From Metridium senile (Eukaryota; Cnidaria; Anthozoa; Actiniaria; Metridiidae), in contig OX459098.1 in assembly GCA_949775045.1 (NCBI GenBank), forward strand, positions 16,167,207 through 16,231,206: a DNA stretch of 64,000 bases. The letters run 5' to 3'. This document shows, one piece after another, positions 1 through 18,477 of the stretch. The first letter of the stretch is position 1; each line of letters opens with the position of its first letter. The translations under genes were made by a program, and so were the position numbers. Under the pieces are notes generated by a model that was not told the DNA's origin, ran no database searches, and saw only the letters and a list, made by a program, of their open reading frames with translations.

Positions 1-3
1 AAA

Positions 4-170
<167 letters not shown>

Positions 171-720
171 ATATGTACAACATGGGATGTAAACGTTAAA
201 TCATTTTAGTTTGTAAATGTTTCGAATGAGAAAGGCTGTTTTTATCAGAAAAAGAAAAGAAAAAATTAAAAAAAAGAAAAAACTCACGCGCTCTCCGTTC
301 CCCACACCCAGCTCGTCCGAAGGGAGGAGAGAACCAGCCCCTAAGCTATAAATGGTAATTCCTATACGTAGACTAACTAAGCGTCACTCGATTTATACAA
401 TTGAAAAATCCTAGTCTTTCAGGGCAGGTTTATTGTTATGCTAATCTTATTGTTCTATTCCCAGTGGGGAGTAGGATCAACTCGCGCATTCAATGTGATA
501 TCGCATTGCAAGCGAGTTTCATCCAAGACAACCCACACGTTGTAGGGGGTGCTTGTTTTATGCTTCGGATGGCACGTATGCATGTATCACATTGTATCAC
601 TCAATGATACTTCGACTTGTTGATTATTGCTCTTGCGTTTGAAATGCATGGATGCAGTATCAACACTAGGAAAGAGTACCTAGACAGGTTACAGAGGCGC
701 GCTGCTGCAATCATTGAAGT

Positions 721-1056
721 ATAGTACATCGTCAAAGGTCAAAGATAAGTCCAAAACCAATATTAGTAAAATTCAAGAGTTATGATGACAAAAAGAGTCT
801 TTACGAAGCAAGGTGGAAATTGAGAAACTACGAGGGAAGTAGAGGAAAAATCAACGGAGCAAAACAAATCTACATTAATGAGCATTTGACCCAAGAAAGA
901 AAGAAACTATTTGCCGAAGTAAGGAAAAGAGCTAAACAATACAAGTGGTCAAAGGTGGCAACGAAAGATGGAAAAATATTTGTTAAAATGGAAAAAGGAG
1001 GCAAATCCTACATGATCTCAAGACAAGCTGATTTGGAAAGACTCTTTGTCACATGA
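721..1056 (+). pseudogene. 3' fragment of retrotransposon ORF1
   Basis: The reading frame open from the insertion point to the stop at 1054-1056 encodes about 110 residues. It contains PILVKFKSYDDKKSLYEAR, then IYINEHLTQERKKLFAEVRK, then DGKIFVKM. This pattern (I/V-KF-Y-D-K, an NE-LT-RRxLL block, a GKIFVK strand) is typical of the C-terminal nucleic-acid-binding domain of ORF1 proteins from L1- and CR1-group elements. The N-terminal part, including any coiled coil or zinc finger, is missing because the element is 5'-truncated. There is no ATG in a sensible position, so it is not expected to be translated alone. Confidence 0.7.
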
Positions 1057-1497
1057 ATAATATTGACAGATAAGTGCATGATAAATTTAATGAACGGTGA
1101 TATTTAATCTAGAGCTGAACTATCTTTTTACTGTTTATTTTACTGTTCTTTTTTCTCTTCGACAAAATGTTATATCTTCTCATGCAAATATTATAATATT
1201 TTTGAAAAATCAATATGCAGGATCAAACCTGGAATTTAGTTGTTTAGTCCCAATGGCATCATCACATGTATTGTTCATTAACTATACATTCGTTAAGCGT
1301 TTTGTTCACTTTGTGTGTGCATATAGTGGGTATTGTTTTCGACTTTCTTTATGTCCAGAGAATATGGGCGTTATTATCAATACTCTAATTTATGTGCGTT
1401 CTATTGTTGTTACTGTTTTATGTTTTACTGTTGAATGTTTTGTTGTTGTAAGGGCTTGTGGTATCAATAGGCAATTAGCTTTATGGGATGTAGAATG

Positions 1498-4400
1498 GAT
1501 TTGAATGTTAATTTAATTTCGCTCAATGTCCGAGGTATGCGAGATTTTAAGAAAAATAAAAAAATGTTGAATTGGCTTGTAAAACACGGAGGAAAAGTAG
1601 GAATCTCACTATTACAAGAAACACATAGTACACAGGATATAGAAGAAAAATGGAAACAGCGCTTTAGGGGAAATATTATTTATTCACACGGATCCACAAA
1701 TAGCCGAGGAGTAGCCATACTGTTAGGAGAAAAACTGGATCATAAAGTAATATCTAAATCAACAGACGAGGAGGGGAGATTAATAATATTGTTATGCGAG
1801 ATTCAAGGGAAAAACTGCTTGTTGATAAATTCATACTTTCCAAATGACGAAACCAACCAAATCAAATTTCTTAAAACGGTCCTTAAAAAAATCGAGGATA
1901 TCAATATGCCAATAGATACGTCCATTATTTGGGGGGGAGACTTTAATTTTATACAAAATATAGACATGGAAGCGGCTGGTGGAAACCCAAAACTAAAAAT
2001 TGGATCAATTGAACAATTACAAGTTTTACAACAAGAATTGGACTTATGCGATATTTGGCGGATAAGAAACCCCGAATCAAAACGGTTCACGTGGAGCGGA
2101 TATGCTCAAGGAAAACTATCAAATAATAGTCAAAGATTATTTCGTCGTTTAGACTATTTTTATATATCAGATTCAATTCAACCTTCAGTTCATGACATAG
2201 ATATAATACCAGCTCCAGCCACAGATCACTCCGCATTACTATTAAGTTTGAAGTCTTTACAGAAATACGCTCAAGGTCCATCTTTTTGGAAAATGAATAA
2301 TTCCTTACTCCAAGACAAAAATTACATTCAAATGATTAAAAGATTAATAGAGGATAAGAAAAATGATTTCAAAGAAAATAGTATTAATAACTCTCATTCA
2401 AAATGGGAACTTATGAAATATGAAATTAGAAAAGAATCGATATCCTTCGCAAAAGCAAAGGCTAGAAAAAATAGGAACAGATATAAGGAACTTGAAAATG
2501 AAATAAAAGAAATAGAACAAATTAAGGATTGGCATTCCAGTGTCATGTTACTAAAAAATTATGAAAAATTAAAGCAAGAGTTGAACTTGCTTAGTGATCA
2601 TATAGCAAAGGGTTTAATAATGAGAGCTAAGGTAACATGGTTTGAATACGGTGAAAAAAGCAATAAATATTTTTTGACATTAGAGAAAAGACGGAAAACA
2701 AAAACACACGTGAGAAAGATCTTAGAAGATCAAGAAGAAATTATAGAACCATCTGCCGTATTAAAGAAACTTGAAAACTTCTATAGTAATACTTATTCTT
2801 CAAAAAATAATACGTCTGTTGAAGAGATTTTACAGTTTTTGAAAGATATTGATACACCAAAGTTGGAAGAGGAAGAAAAAAGCCATTGTGGGGGGCCACT
2901 AACAAATAAAGAATGTTATGACAGTCTAAAAGAAATGGGTAATAACAAAACTCCTGGAATGGACGGATTAAGTAAGGAATTCTACCTAGCCTTCTGGAAT
3001 GATTTAGGTCAAATGCTTGTTGATTGTTTGAATTATAGTTATGAAATAGGATCTTTGTCAACTACTCAAAATCAAGTTTGTGTTATGTTATTAGAAAAAC
3101 CTGAAAAAGACGTAAGGTTCATTGAAAACTGGCGCCCAATAAGTTTGATAAACGTAGATGTAAAGATTTGTAGTAAAGCCCTTTGTAATAGAATAGTTAA
3201 TTTTTTACCCTCCTTAATTCATCCTAATCAATCAGCGTTTGTAAAAGGAAGACATATAGATGATCCCATAAGGTTTATATCAGATTTGTTTGATTATTCT
3301 GAAAATGCAGTTAATCGATCATATACATTCTATTTGTAGCTGACTTCCAAAAGGCTTTTGACTCGATTGAGCATAACTTTATTTTGGCAGTTTTACAACA
3401 TTTCGGTTTTGGTAATGATTTCATTAACTGGATTAGAATTCTATTATTAAACACCAGAAGCTGTATCTTGAATAATGGGTCAGTTTCCGATTTTTTTGAT
3501 ATAAAAAGGGGTACAAAGCAGGGAGATCCAATTTCTCCGTACCTGTTTATATTGACCATTGAAATAATGGCTCAACTAATCCGTGACAACGAGGAGATAA
3601 AAGGAATACAAATTAATAAGGAAATGGAACAGACTAAACTAGTTCTATTTGCAGATGATGCAACTTTTTGTTTAAGGGATACGAATTCCCTTAAAGAAAT
3701 TTTAAAATGTCTCGATAATTTTAAGACCTTTTCTTCGCTTCAGCTTAATACGACAAAATCTGAAATTGGTTGGATTGGATTAAAAGATAAAGTTCTAACT
3801 CAGCATGAAGTAAGATCAATTAAAAAAATAGATTTCCATACTGATGGTGTGAAAATTTTAGGAATTTTTTTTTCTCATAATAAAATACTCATGCAAAATA
3901 ACAACTTCTCTAGACAGTTTGAAAAGTTTAAGTCTATACTATCAATATGGAAAACAAGAAATTTAACAATTTATGGAAAAGTACATATTATCCGATCCTT
4001 AGCAATATCACAATTGTTATACATATCTTCAAAACTCCCTATTCATCGTGCATTTATTGCAAAAGTACAAAAAGAAATTATCGATTTCATATGGTATGGA
4101 AGGAAACCCAAAATTAAATACCGAACTTTAATAGGAGATATACGAGAAGGCGGAATAAGGCTCCCTGACCTCGAAACAATGATAGAAACAAGTCGAGTTA
4201 AATGGGCGTTAAAACTTCTGGATTGCAAAAATACGGTTTTTTGGAAATGCTTTGCGCAGAAAGTTTTTGAACCATATGGTGGGTTTGGAGTTATAGGAGA
4301 AAATTTAGACCATGCTCTTATCAATGATATACCTGAGTTTTATAAAGAAATTCTTTATAGCTGGAGTAAAGTAAGCAAATGTTATGTCGAAAAACCAGAG

Positions 4401-5318
4401 GAAATTATTTGTCAACCGATTTGGCTAAATAGGTTTATTAACCTAGATCTTTATCATTTTGATATCAAAAAGTTTGTAAAGAAGGAGATAATAATAATTA
4501 AGGACATTTGGGATTGCACAGACGGGCCGAATTGGAACTCGGTTAAAGCCAAAGGAAAGTGGTGTGATTCCGACTATTTTACATGGAGAGGTATTATATC
4601 AGCTCTACCAGATAACTGGAAAACAATTCTAAAAAATGCTCAAAAAGAGAAACCCGTACTCTGTCCTAACGAGGCTGGCAAAGGTTTGAATATCTCTAAC
4701 ACTTATGTTCCTCTTTCTAAAGTGAAAACTAGAATGGTTTATTGGAAATTGATCGAAAATAAATTAACCAAACCGACAGCACAAAAACACATAGCTAATA
4801 AATTAAATAACCCAGACATTGAGTGGTCAGAAGTTTACAAAAAAATGTATCATGTTACTAATGACACTAAGTTACGAGCTTTGCAATATAAAATTTTAAA
4901 TAATTCCCTCTTTCTGAATAAAGACCTTTTTAGATTTAAACTAATTGATTCACCGAGTTGTACTTTTTGTAAATCTTCCATTGAAACAATGGAACATCTT
5001 TTTATTGATTGTTATTTAGCAAAGAATTATTTTATTGAAATAAGAAACTGGTTACATACGGGGAATATAAACCTACCAAAATTAAATATAAGTAATATTA
5101 TCTTAGGAGGAGTTAACGATAAAATGGAAGAATTTCTATTTTTGTTATATAAATTCACAATAGTTAACTGTAGAACCAGAGGAATGGTTCCCAATATAGC
5201 AAATTTCAAATCAAAATTGCAAGAATACGAAAATATCGAATACGAAATTGCAAAAAGTCATGGAAAAATAGATATACATTTAAAAAAGTACAATAAATTG
5301 AAAAAACTATTGCCTTAG
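1498..5318 (+). pseudogene. Retrotransposon ORF2: APE-type endonuclease and reverse transcriptase, one frameshift
   Basis: The start is placed at the ATG at 1498, which begins the canonical endonuclease strand MDLNVNLISLNVRGM; an in-frame ATG at 1483 is possible. Endonuclease motifs in order are QETH (residues 41-44), GGDFN (147-151), RLDYFYIS (218-225) and TDHS (243-246), all intact. The reverse transcriptase begins with NKTPGMDG, then ENWRPISL and NQSAFVKGRH, and has the catalytic FADD at 3648-3659. A C-terminal CxxC...H...C motif, CTFCKSSIETMEHLFIDC, lies at about 4959-5013, as in L1/Tx1-group ORF2. The frame changes just before the TAG at 3337-3339. Downstream codons are offset as expected from loss of one base, placed between the conserved FYL and ADFQKAFDS segments. 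The final stop ends at 5318. Group assignment is by motif, not by phylogeny. Confidence 0.9.
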
Positions 5319-5635
5319 ATAGAACAAGTCCTATGTAGCAGACGTAGAATTGTGTTGTAGTTGTGTTATATGTATGTTAATTAAATGCCATTAGTATAGT
5401 AATATATAGTTGTTGAGTGATTGTGTTTGTTTGTGTGTATATATATATAGTTAATTATAAACTTATTTCATTGAAACTTCAATTATTGTAAAAACTTTTA
5501 TCTTCTCGTGAGTCACAATTATTGTGGCTCTCTTTACTTGTAAATATTTTTTGTGTGTGTCTTCTAGTGTGTCACATTTATTGCGACACACTTTAAGTGT
5601 AAATTTTGTGTGTGTCGTTAATTAAAATAAAATTT

Positions 5636-5642
<7 letters not shown>
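5319..5642 (+). other. Retrotransposon 3' UTR with two similar stem-loops
   Basis: Two hairpins with the same design stand ~57 bp apart: GAGTCACAATTATTGTGGCTC at 5510-5530 and a GTGTGTCAC...GCGACACAC stem at 5567-5591. Each is followed by a TTTAnnTGTAAAT...TTGTGTGTGTC-like stretch, so the 3' UTR end looks internally duplicated. Such structures may be recognised by the element's own reverse transcriptase, as known for some LINEs; that is inference. Confidence 0.6.
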
Positions 5643-5670
<28 letters not shown>

Positions 5671-6219
5671 AGGCAGAATTGAAAAAAAAAAAGACAAAAT
5701 GAATTCAATCTTACTTTCTCCTCATCCTTTTGGCAGAAATTTTCCGTAGAATTGTATGCTGGTATACAAATGCCTAAATAGTCTAGCCCGGGCATAAACC
5801 TATTAAATGAGTTCGGGTTTTCTAGTCAATTCCATTATTACAATACTAGAAGCAAAGACCTGCAGCTTCGCTTACCGTTAGCAAGAACTGCTAAGTACCA
5901 ATCTTCGCAAAATTTTGAATCTTCGTTTCGCTACAACGGGGCAAAAACATGGAATTCCCTACCTGCCAATATCAGTAATATCTCAGCTTTGATGCCTTTT
6001 AAACAGGCACTTACTGAGTCCTTTTTTCGTAACTAAACACAGTTCTTATATTTTCATTAGTATATATTAATTTATCTATATACATTCATAATCATTTATA
6101 GTTATAGTTATATCTTATGTATGTAAACGCAATGTGATGTATGTTTTGTGCAGAAGAGCCCCACTTAAACCAGCTATGTTGAACTGCAGGCATTTTAATT
6201 TCTGCTTAAACATTTATCA

Positions 6220-12729
<6,510 letters not shown>

Positions 12730-12763
<34 letters not shown>

Positions 12764-13105
12764 ATATGTACAACATGGGATGTAAACGTTAAATCATTTT
12801 AGTTTGTAAATGTTTCGAATGAGAAAGGCTGTTTTTATCAGAAAAAGAAAAGAAAAAATTAAAAAAAAGAAAAAACTCACGCGCTCTCCGTTCCCCACAC
12901 CCAGCTCGTCCGAAGGGAGGAGAGAACCAGCCCCTAAGCTATAAATGGTAATTCCTATACGTAGACTAACTAAGCGTCACTCGATTTATACAATTGAAAA
13001 ATCCTAGTCTTTCAGGGCAGGTTTATTGTTATGCTAATCTTATTGTTCTATTCCCAGTGGGGAGTAGGATCAACTCGCACATTCAATGTGATATCGCATT
13101 GCAAA
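12730..13105 (+). repeat. LINE-derived tandem unit 7, truncated
   Basis: The tract is only 36 bp (12730-12765). The core runs about 340 bp and stops at ATATCGCATTGCAA, where other units continue with GCGAGTTTC. From here the 177 bp satellite takes over with no intervening sequence. Confidence 0.9.
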
Positions 13106-15282
13106 CAGACCTTCAATCAGATAGTTTTAGGGCTGTTTTGAAAAATGTTGAAAAATGACCAAAATTGACATTTTTTTGTTACCCCAGTTAGGGGAAAAAT
13201 TTCAAATTTTTGACCGACCCAAGATGGTGATTTTCTTATCAAGTTTTACTGGCAATCATTCTAGTATTAATCAGATATCAAACAGACCTTCAATCAGATA
13301 GTTTTAGGGCAGTTTTGAAAAATGCTGAAAAATGACCAAAATTGACATTTGTTTGTTTTTTTGTTTTTTGTATGGGAAAAATTTCAAATTTTTGACCGAC
13401 CCAAGATGGTGATTTTCTTATCAATTTTTACTGGCAATCATTCTAGTATTAATCAGATATCAAACAGACCTTCAATCAGATAGTTTTAGGGCAGTTTTGA
13501 AAAATGCTGAAAAATGACCAAAATTGACATGGTAGGGGAAAAATTTCAAATTTTTGACCGACCCAAGATGGTGATTTTCTTATCAATTTTTACTGGCAAT
13601 CATTCTAGTATTAATCAGATATCAAACAAACCTTCAATCACATAGTTTTAGGGCAGTTTTGAAAAATGCTGAAAAATGACCAAAATTGACATTTTTTTGT
13701 TACCCCGGGTAGGGGAAAAAATTTCAAATTTTTGACCGACCCAAGATGGTGATTTTCTTATCAATTTTTACTGGCAATCATTCTAGTATTAATCAGATAT
13801 CAAACAGACCTTCAATCAGATAGTGTTAGGGCAGTTTTGAAAAATGCTGAAAAATGACCAAAATTGACATTTTTTTGTTACCCCGGGTAGGGGAAAAATT
13901 TCAAATTTTTGACCGACCCAAGATGGTGATTTTGTTATCAATTTTTACTGGCAAGCATTCTAGTATTAATCAGATATCAAACAGACCTTCAATCACATAG
14001 TTTTAGGGCTGTTTTGAAAAATGTTGAAAAATGACCAAAATTGACATTTTTTTGTTACCCCGGGTAGGGGAAAAAATTTCAAATTTTTGACCGACCCAAG
14101 ATGGTGATTTTGTTATCAATTTTTACTGGCAATCATTCTAGTATTAATCAGATATCAAACAGACTTTCAATCAGATACTTTTAGGGCAGTTTTGAAAAAT
14201 GTTGAAAAATGACCAAATTTGACATTTTTTTTGTTACCCCGGGTAGAGGAAAAATTTCAAATTTTTGACCGACCCAAGATGGTGATTTTGTTATCAAGTG
14301 TTACTGGCAATCACTCTAGTATTAATTTGATATCAAACAGACCTTCAATCAGATAGTTTTAGGGCTGTTTTGAAAAATGTTGAAAAATGAACAAAATTGA
14401 CATTTTTTTGTTACCCCGGGTAGGGGAAAAGTTTCAAATTTTTGACCGACCCAAGATGGTGATTTTCTTATCAAGTTTTACTGGCAATCATTCTAGTATT
14501 AATCAGATATCAAACAGACTTTCAATCAGATAGTTTTAGGGCTGTTTTGAAAAATGTTGAAAAATGACCAAAATTGACATTTTTTTGTTACCCCGGGTAG
14601 GGGTAAAATTTCAAATTTTTGACCGACCCAAGATGGTGATTTTGTTATCAAGTTTTACTGGCAATCATTCTAGTATTAATCAGATATCAAACAGACCTTC
14701 AATCAGATAGTTTTAGGGCTGTTTTGAAAAATGTTGAAAAATGACCAAAATTGACATTTTTTTGTTACCCCGGGTAGGGGTAAAATTTCAAATTTTTGAC
14801 CGACCCAAGATGGTGATTTTGTTATCAAGTTTTACTGGCAATCATTCTAGTATTAATCAGATATCAAACAGACCTTCAATCAGATAGTTTTGGGGCTGTT
14901 TTGAAAAATGTTGAAAATTAACCAAAATTGGCATTTTTTTGTTACCCCGGGTAGAGGAAAAATTTGAAATTTTTGACAGACCCAAGATGGTGATATGATT
15001 TTGTTATCAAGTTTTACTGGCAATCATTCTAGTATTAATCAGATATCAAACAGACCTTCAATCAGATAGTTTTAGGGCTGTTTTGAAAAATGTTGAAAAA
15101 TGACCAAAATTGACATTTTTTTGTTACCCCGGGTAGGGGAAAAGTTTCAAATTTTTGACCGACCCAAGATGGTGATTTTCTTATCAAGTTTTACTGGCAA
15201 TCATTACCAATATTAATCAGATATCAAACAGACCTTGAATCAGATAGTTTTAGGGCTGTTTTGAAAAATGTTGAAAAATGAT
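13106..15282. repeat. ~177 bp satellite array, 12 copies plus a partial
   Basis: Copies begin (CAGACCTTC or variant) at 13106, 13283, 13465, 13627, 13805, 13982, 14160, 14338, 14515, 14692, 14869, 15051 and 15229. Spacing is 177-178 bp except 182, 162 and 182. The unit contains TTTTTTTGTTACCCCGGGTA, CCGACCCAAGATGGTGATTT and CTGGCAATCATTCTAGTATT. Copies 2-5 share GGGCAGTTTTG and AATGCTG and lack the AAGTTTT variant, while most later copies share GGGCTGTTTTG and AATGTTG. Copies have therefore spread in local blocks. No coding potential is seen. Confidence 0.95.
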
Positions 15283-16192
15283 AATTTTTTCCTTAATTTA
15301 AAGCATGCCCCCGGCATTAAACACTATGTTACATCAACAAAAACAAAAAAAATTGGAAAATCATTTGGTAATAAATATTTAATAATTATTATTATGAAAT
15401 CACAGCTATATACACAATGTTACACAGTTACGATTAATTATGACCTTACAGACAAAGGGATTGCCAAAATAGTATGTCTATTTGGAGCCTCATGCTGTAT
15501 TTTTCTGAATTTTACAAGTGATGTTGGTGAAGTTGATATTCAATGTCCCACTTTGAACTTTATTGTATAATATTATGTTGATTCAATCTTTGAGTACATT
15601 ACATAGGGTTTCCTGTTCCACAGGTCAGATATGGTCTAGTTTCTGTTGTCTTGCCATGTTTTCTTATCATCTTTTCTTACTTCAGTAAAACCACCAAGTT
15701 CAGCTGTTGTATAGAATCCTAAAAATGTGGACCAAAGCACAGTTTATCCTTTTAATCTTGGACATAAATATTGACACTGTTTGAAAACTTAAGCATATTT
15801 TGCTTTTTCATCGCTAATTATCACTCGAACGATGGTATTTTGAAACCCCCCTCTCTCCTAATGCACTGTTTTATTCCCTGAAGGTATTTATTTCTCAGGA
15901 ATATCAGCATTGTTCAGGGGTGGGGGAGGGAGAGGAGAAAATGGTTGTGAACTGGATATTATCAGTTTACACTGTCCTACTCAGACTTTCTTAGGGGTCA
16001 TGCAAATTTTCACACAATCTCAAGGTTTAGGCAGTCCATTCTTCACTGTAGCTGCAGCAAAAGATCACCTTTTCACGTTTTTCCGCGGTGTCTGATACTT
16101 CATATGTATGCTACAGGGGGGCAAAGATTTTTTTTTTATCCATCTCTTTTTTTTCCGATCCCCCTAAGTCACATTTTTTTATAAAACACCGG
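15283..16192. other. Non-coding, nothing recognised
   Basis: About 0.9 kb of AT-rich DNA after the satellite. Short open frames at 15268-15570 and 15910-16095 show no motif, and the first begins inside the last satellite copy. I see no RNA gene or structured repeat. Confidence 0.5.
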
Positions 16193-16387
16193 TATCCTAT
16201 ATCCATGGTCTTTCCGTTACCCGGCGGGGTACGTTATTAGTACGTTATTTTGGCTTACCAGATTAACCGTTGGGGCTTACCGGATTGGCAGAACTTCAAA
16301 TTTGAAATAGTAAGCCAAAACGTGAGACACTAATAACGTACCCTGCCCGGTAACGAAAAGACCGTTGATATAGGATACCGGTGTTTT
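16193..16387. mobile_element. Foldback (MITE-like) element, 195 bp
   Basis: The two ends are inverted copies of each other over about 55 bp: AAAACACCGGTATCCTATAT at the left and its complement at the right, continuing through GTTACCCGGCGGGGTACGTT. The centre holds a second, weaker inverted pair (GGCTTACC). I could not see a convincing target duplication. Confidence 0.75.
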
Positions 16388-16719
16388 TCAGTTGAGTCAA
16401 ACAATCGCGTGACGTTGATCGATTTTATTTAAATTTATCCTGTTTTTTATTCGGAATTCAACAATGCCTGTGGGCTGCCTGTGTACCAGGCACAACAGGA
16501 ACATCATCCATAAATATGGTTTATATAAATTATGTACAAAAACTATAATTGTCATCACAGGGTTGTTGCTACAGTTACATAGGAGTTGTCGTTTGAATAT
16601 AAGTTTTAATAGTATTAACAGTATCACAATTTGACTAATATTTCTTACACAGTAGCACATTTGTTTATACATTGCTTGAAGTGGAGGCAAAAGGGGCCTT
16701 ATAAAGCACATTTAATTAA

Positions 16720-17916
16720 GGTGGAACCCAACTAATTCAGAGCGAATTTTGTACAATTTTATTCTCTCTCGCTTCGCCAAACTAGAGCGTCAATTTAACT
16801 GGATTTTTCATATTTTGTACTTTGATTATCCTAGATTCTAAAGTGCTGTCTTCAAATTGCATTTTTTTATAAGATAAACCACCAACTATCAAAACTTTAT
16901 TCATCGAAAATATTTTTTTAAATTTGAAATGCTGATATTTTGCATAATATGTGTATTTGTTTCTCAAAGCAAATTTTGTCTCACATCACAACGTATATTA
17001 TATATGTTACAATCATAAAGTATGCGGATGTATCTTTCAAATCTGAATATAAGCAATGCATTTGCCCAAATAGGCGACGGGCTTCCTGTGTCCTATGTTG
17101 TGCACCCCCAGTCGTTATGCAAATATTCACCTGAACTTATTCGTGTGGAACGACCGAGAGCGTTGTTGCCGACCGATATTGTATAAATTAACTCTAGCGG
17201 GGTGAGCTGTTTAGGTACAGCTCACTTTAAAGAATGTTTTCTCCCAAGTTTGGATAGGACAAGCTGTAGAAATTCCACTACAATTTAGATAAAGGTCTGG
17301 TCTAATGATGTGGGAAGTTTAAATAAAAAACTTGGAGCCGTTTTAAGAAAACAGTGAAAATGTGATTTTTAGCAAAACTCACATTTTTGAGTTCTTCAAC
17401 GAGCATTACTAAAAAATTCTTTATTCAATGCAGTTTGAAGATTTTATGCTGATATTTCGTACAACTTATATATAGTACTTGCAAATAAATATATCAAAAC
17501 TTCAAGGTAATCCATTCAGTGGTGATTTTTTTACAGCGCAATGTTTTATGTGCTTCAAATTTTGAGTCGAATTTTAAAGAGGCGTCATAACTTTTTTTCT
17601 GCCCAAAACTTTCCTTTCAAATTTAGACAAGTACACTGGCTGCGTTAGTAATAGTTGATCAGATTCTGATAATTTCAGAAAAATCGTTCCCGAGAATGAG
17701 GAGAAAACAGCCAAAAACTAAAAATACCAGTGTTTGATTATCGGCCGCAGTTGGCTGACCTCTTAGAAAATCTAAAAATAAAGTATACTAGCTGTTAGAA
17801 TCTAGGATAATCAAAGTACAAAATATGAAAAATCCAGTTAAATTGACGCTCTAGTTTGGCGAAGCGAGAGAGAATAAAATTGTACAAAATTCGCTCTGAA
17901 TTAGTTGGGTTCCACC
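16720..17916. mobile_element. TTAA-flanked MITE, 1.2 kb, with ~125 bp terminal inverted repeats
   Basis: The ends GGTGGAACCCAACTAATTC and its complement are flanked on both sides by TTAA (16716-16719 and 17917-17920). The inverted repeats run about 125 bp, to TTATCCTAGATTCTAA. TTAA duplication is the signature of piggyBac-type transposition. No transposase is encoded, so it would be non-autonomous. Piggybac-type assignment rests on the TTAA only. Confidence 0.8.
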
Positions 17917-18229
17917 TTAAAACAGAAAAACCAAGACAGGGCTAGTTTTATAGCTAGTATAGTAGTATATCAAAATCCAATAAAATATCTAGCATACATG
18001 TAGCATAGTTACATAATTAATGAAAGCAGCCTAAGAAAGTCTGTGTAGGAATGGGCTAAAAATTGTATTTTAGCTGCACTGGGAAATAGTGCTGGAAAAC
18101 AAATTTATTAGCAATTTACATTAACAAATTCATATTTACTCTCCCCTCGTTTCCTCGTTTTCTCTCAAGATATCACGTGGATCCAAACTCACAACACAGG
18201 GATCCCATAGCAATAAATCCTGACATTAC

Positions 18230-18477
18230 CTTCTAAAAGTGATGGATAATTTTCGTGCATCCATCTTCTGTATTCTAATAATGATATAAATAGCAATAAG
18301 ATTATTAAAATCCATTCTCTTAGAGAGAGAAAATACAAAAATGTACAATTTCAAAAACCGCTGACCTTGATCTCTGTTCATCTTACGCCACACTCGAAAA
18401 GACGCTAAAAAAGCCACAACTTCACCAACAATAACTGCACGAAGTACAAACCATTTCCTTTGTGGACTTATCCTCAT
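18230..18477 (-). CDS. CEBPZOS: CEBPZOS-like small membrane protein (partial gene model)
   Basis: Read on the minus strand, exon 1 is 18477-18366 (ATG at 18477; donor GTCAGC) and exon 2 is 18274-18230 (acceptor TTATTAG; donor GTAATG). The joined product starts MRISPQRKWF, has one hydrophobic helix (AVIVGEVVAFLASFRVW) and continues KMNRDQEYRRWMHENYPSLL. This matches the layout I recall for vertebrate CEBPZOS: a short N-terminus, one membrane helix, then a SQDFR...KYPFILE segment. That protein is thought to be mitochondrial. The 3' end is not resolved: exon 2 could read through to a stop about 40 bases on, or splice to an exon below 18110. It is divergent from SLC30A6, with 222 bp between start codons. 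Confidence 0.55.

Larger units (their letters stand above)
720..5668 (+). mobile_element. L1/Tx1-like non-LTR retrotransposon, 5'-truncated, inserted in repeat unit 1
   Basis: The element carries a truncated ORF1, an inter-ORF spacer of ~440 bp, a long ORF2 (endonuclease plus reverse transcriptase), a 3' UTR and a terminal poly(A) run (about 5643-5668). Both borders are exact because uninterrupted copies of the target exist in units 2-6: the target reads TCATTGAAG then GCAGAATTG. A 4 bp duplication GAAG flanks the insert (716-719 and 5669-5672). Poly(A) plus a short duplication fits target-primed reverse transcription. ORF2 has a single visible frameshift, so the insertion is probably young. 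Confidence 0.93.

Noticed and set aside
401..607. Recurrent 68-77 residue frame in every array unit (also 6725, 7954, 9414, 10635, 11871)
   Set aside because: It is repeated because the unit is repeated. It starts at TTG, has no known domain, and ends where the decayed RT tail begins in another frame.
1097..1504. 135-residue frame between retrotransposon ORF1 and ORF2
   Set aside because: Low-complexity, Phe/Val/Cys-rich translation of the spacer, overlapping the ORF2 start; no motif.
13106..15282. Possible CRISPR-like array
   Set aside because: The repeats are whole 177 bp units with no short repeat/unique spacer pattern, in a eukaryotic genome.
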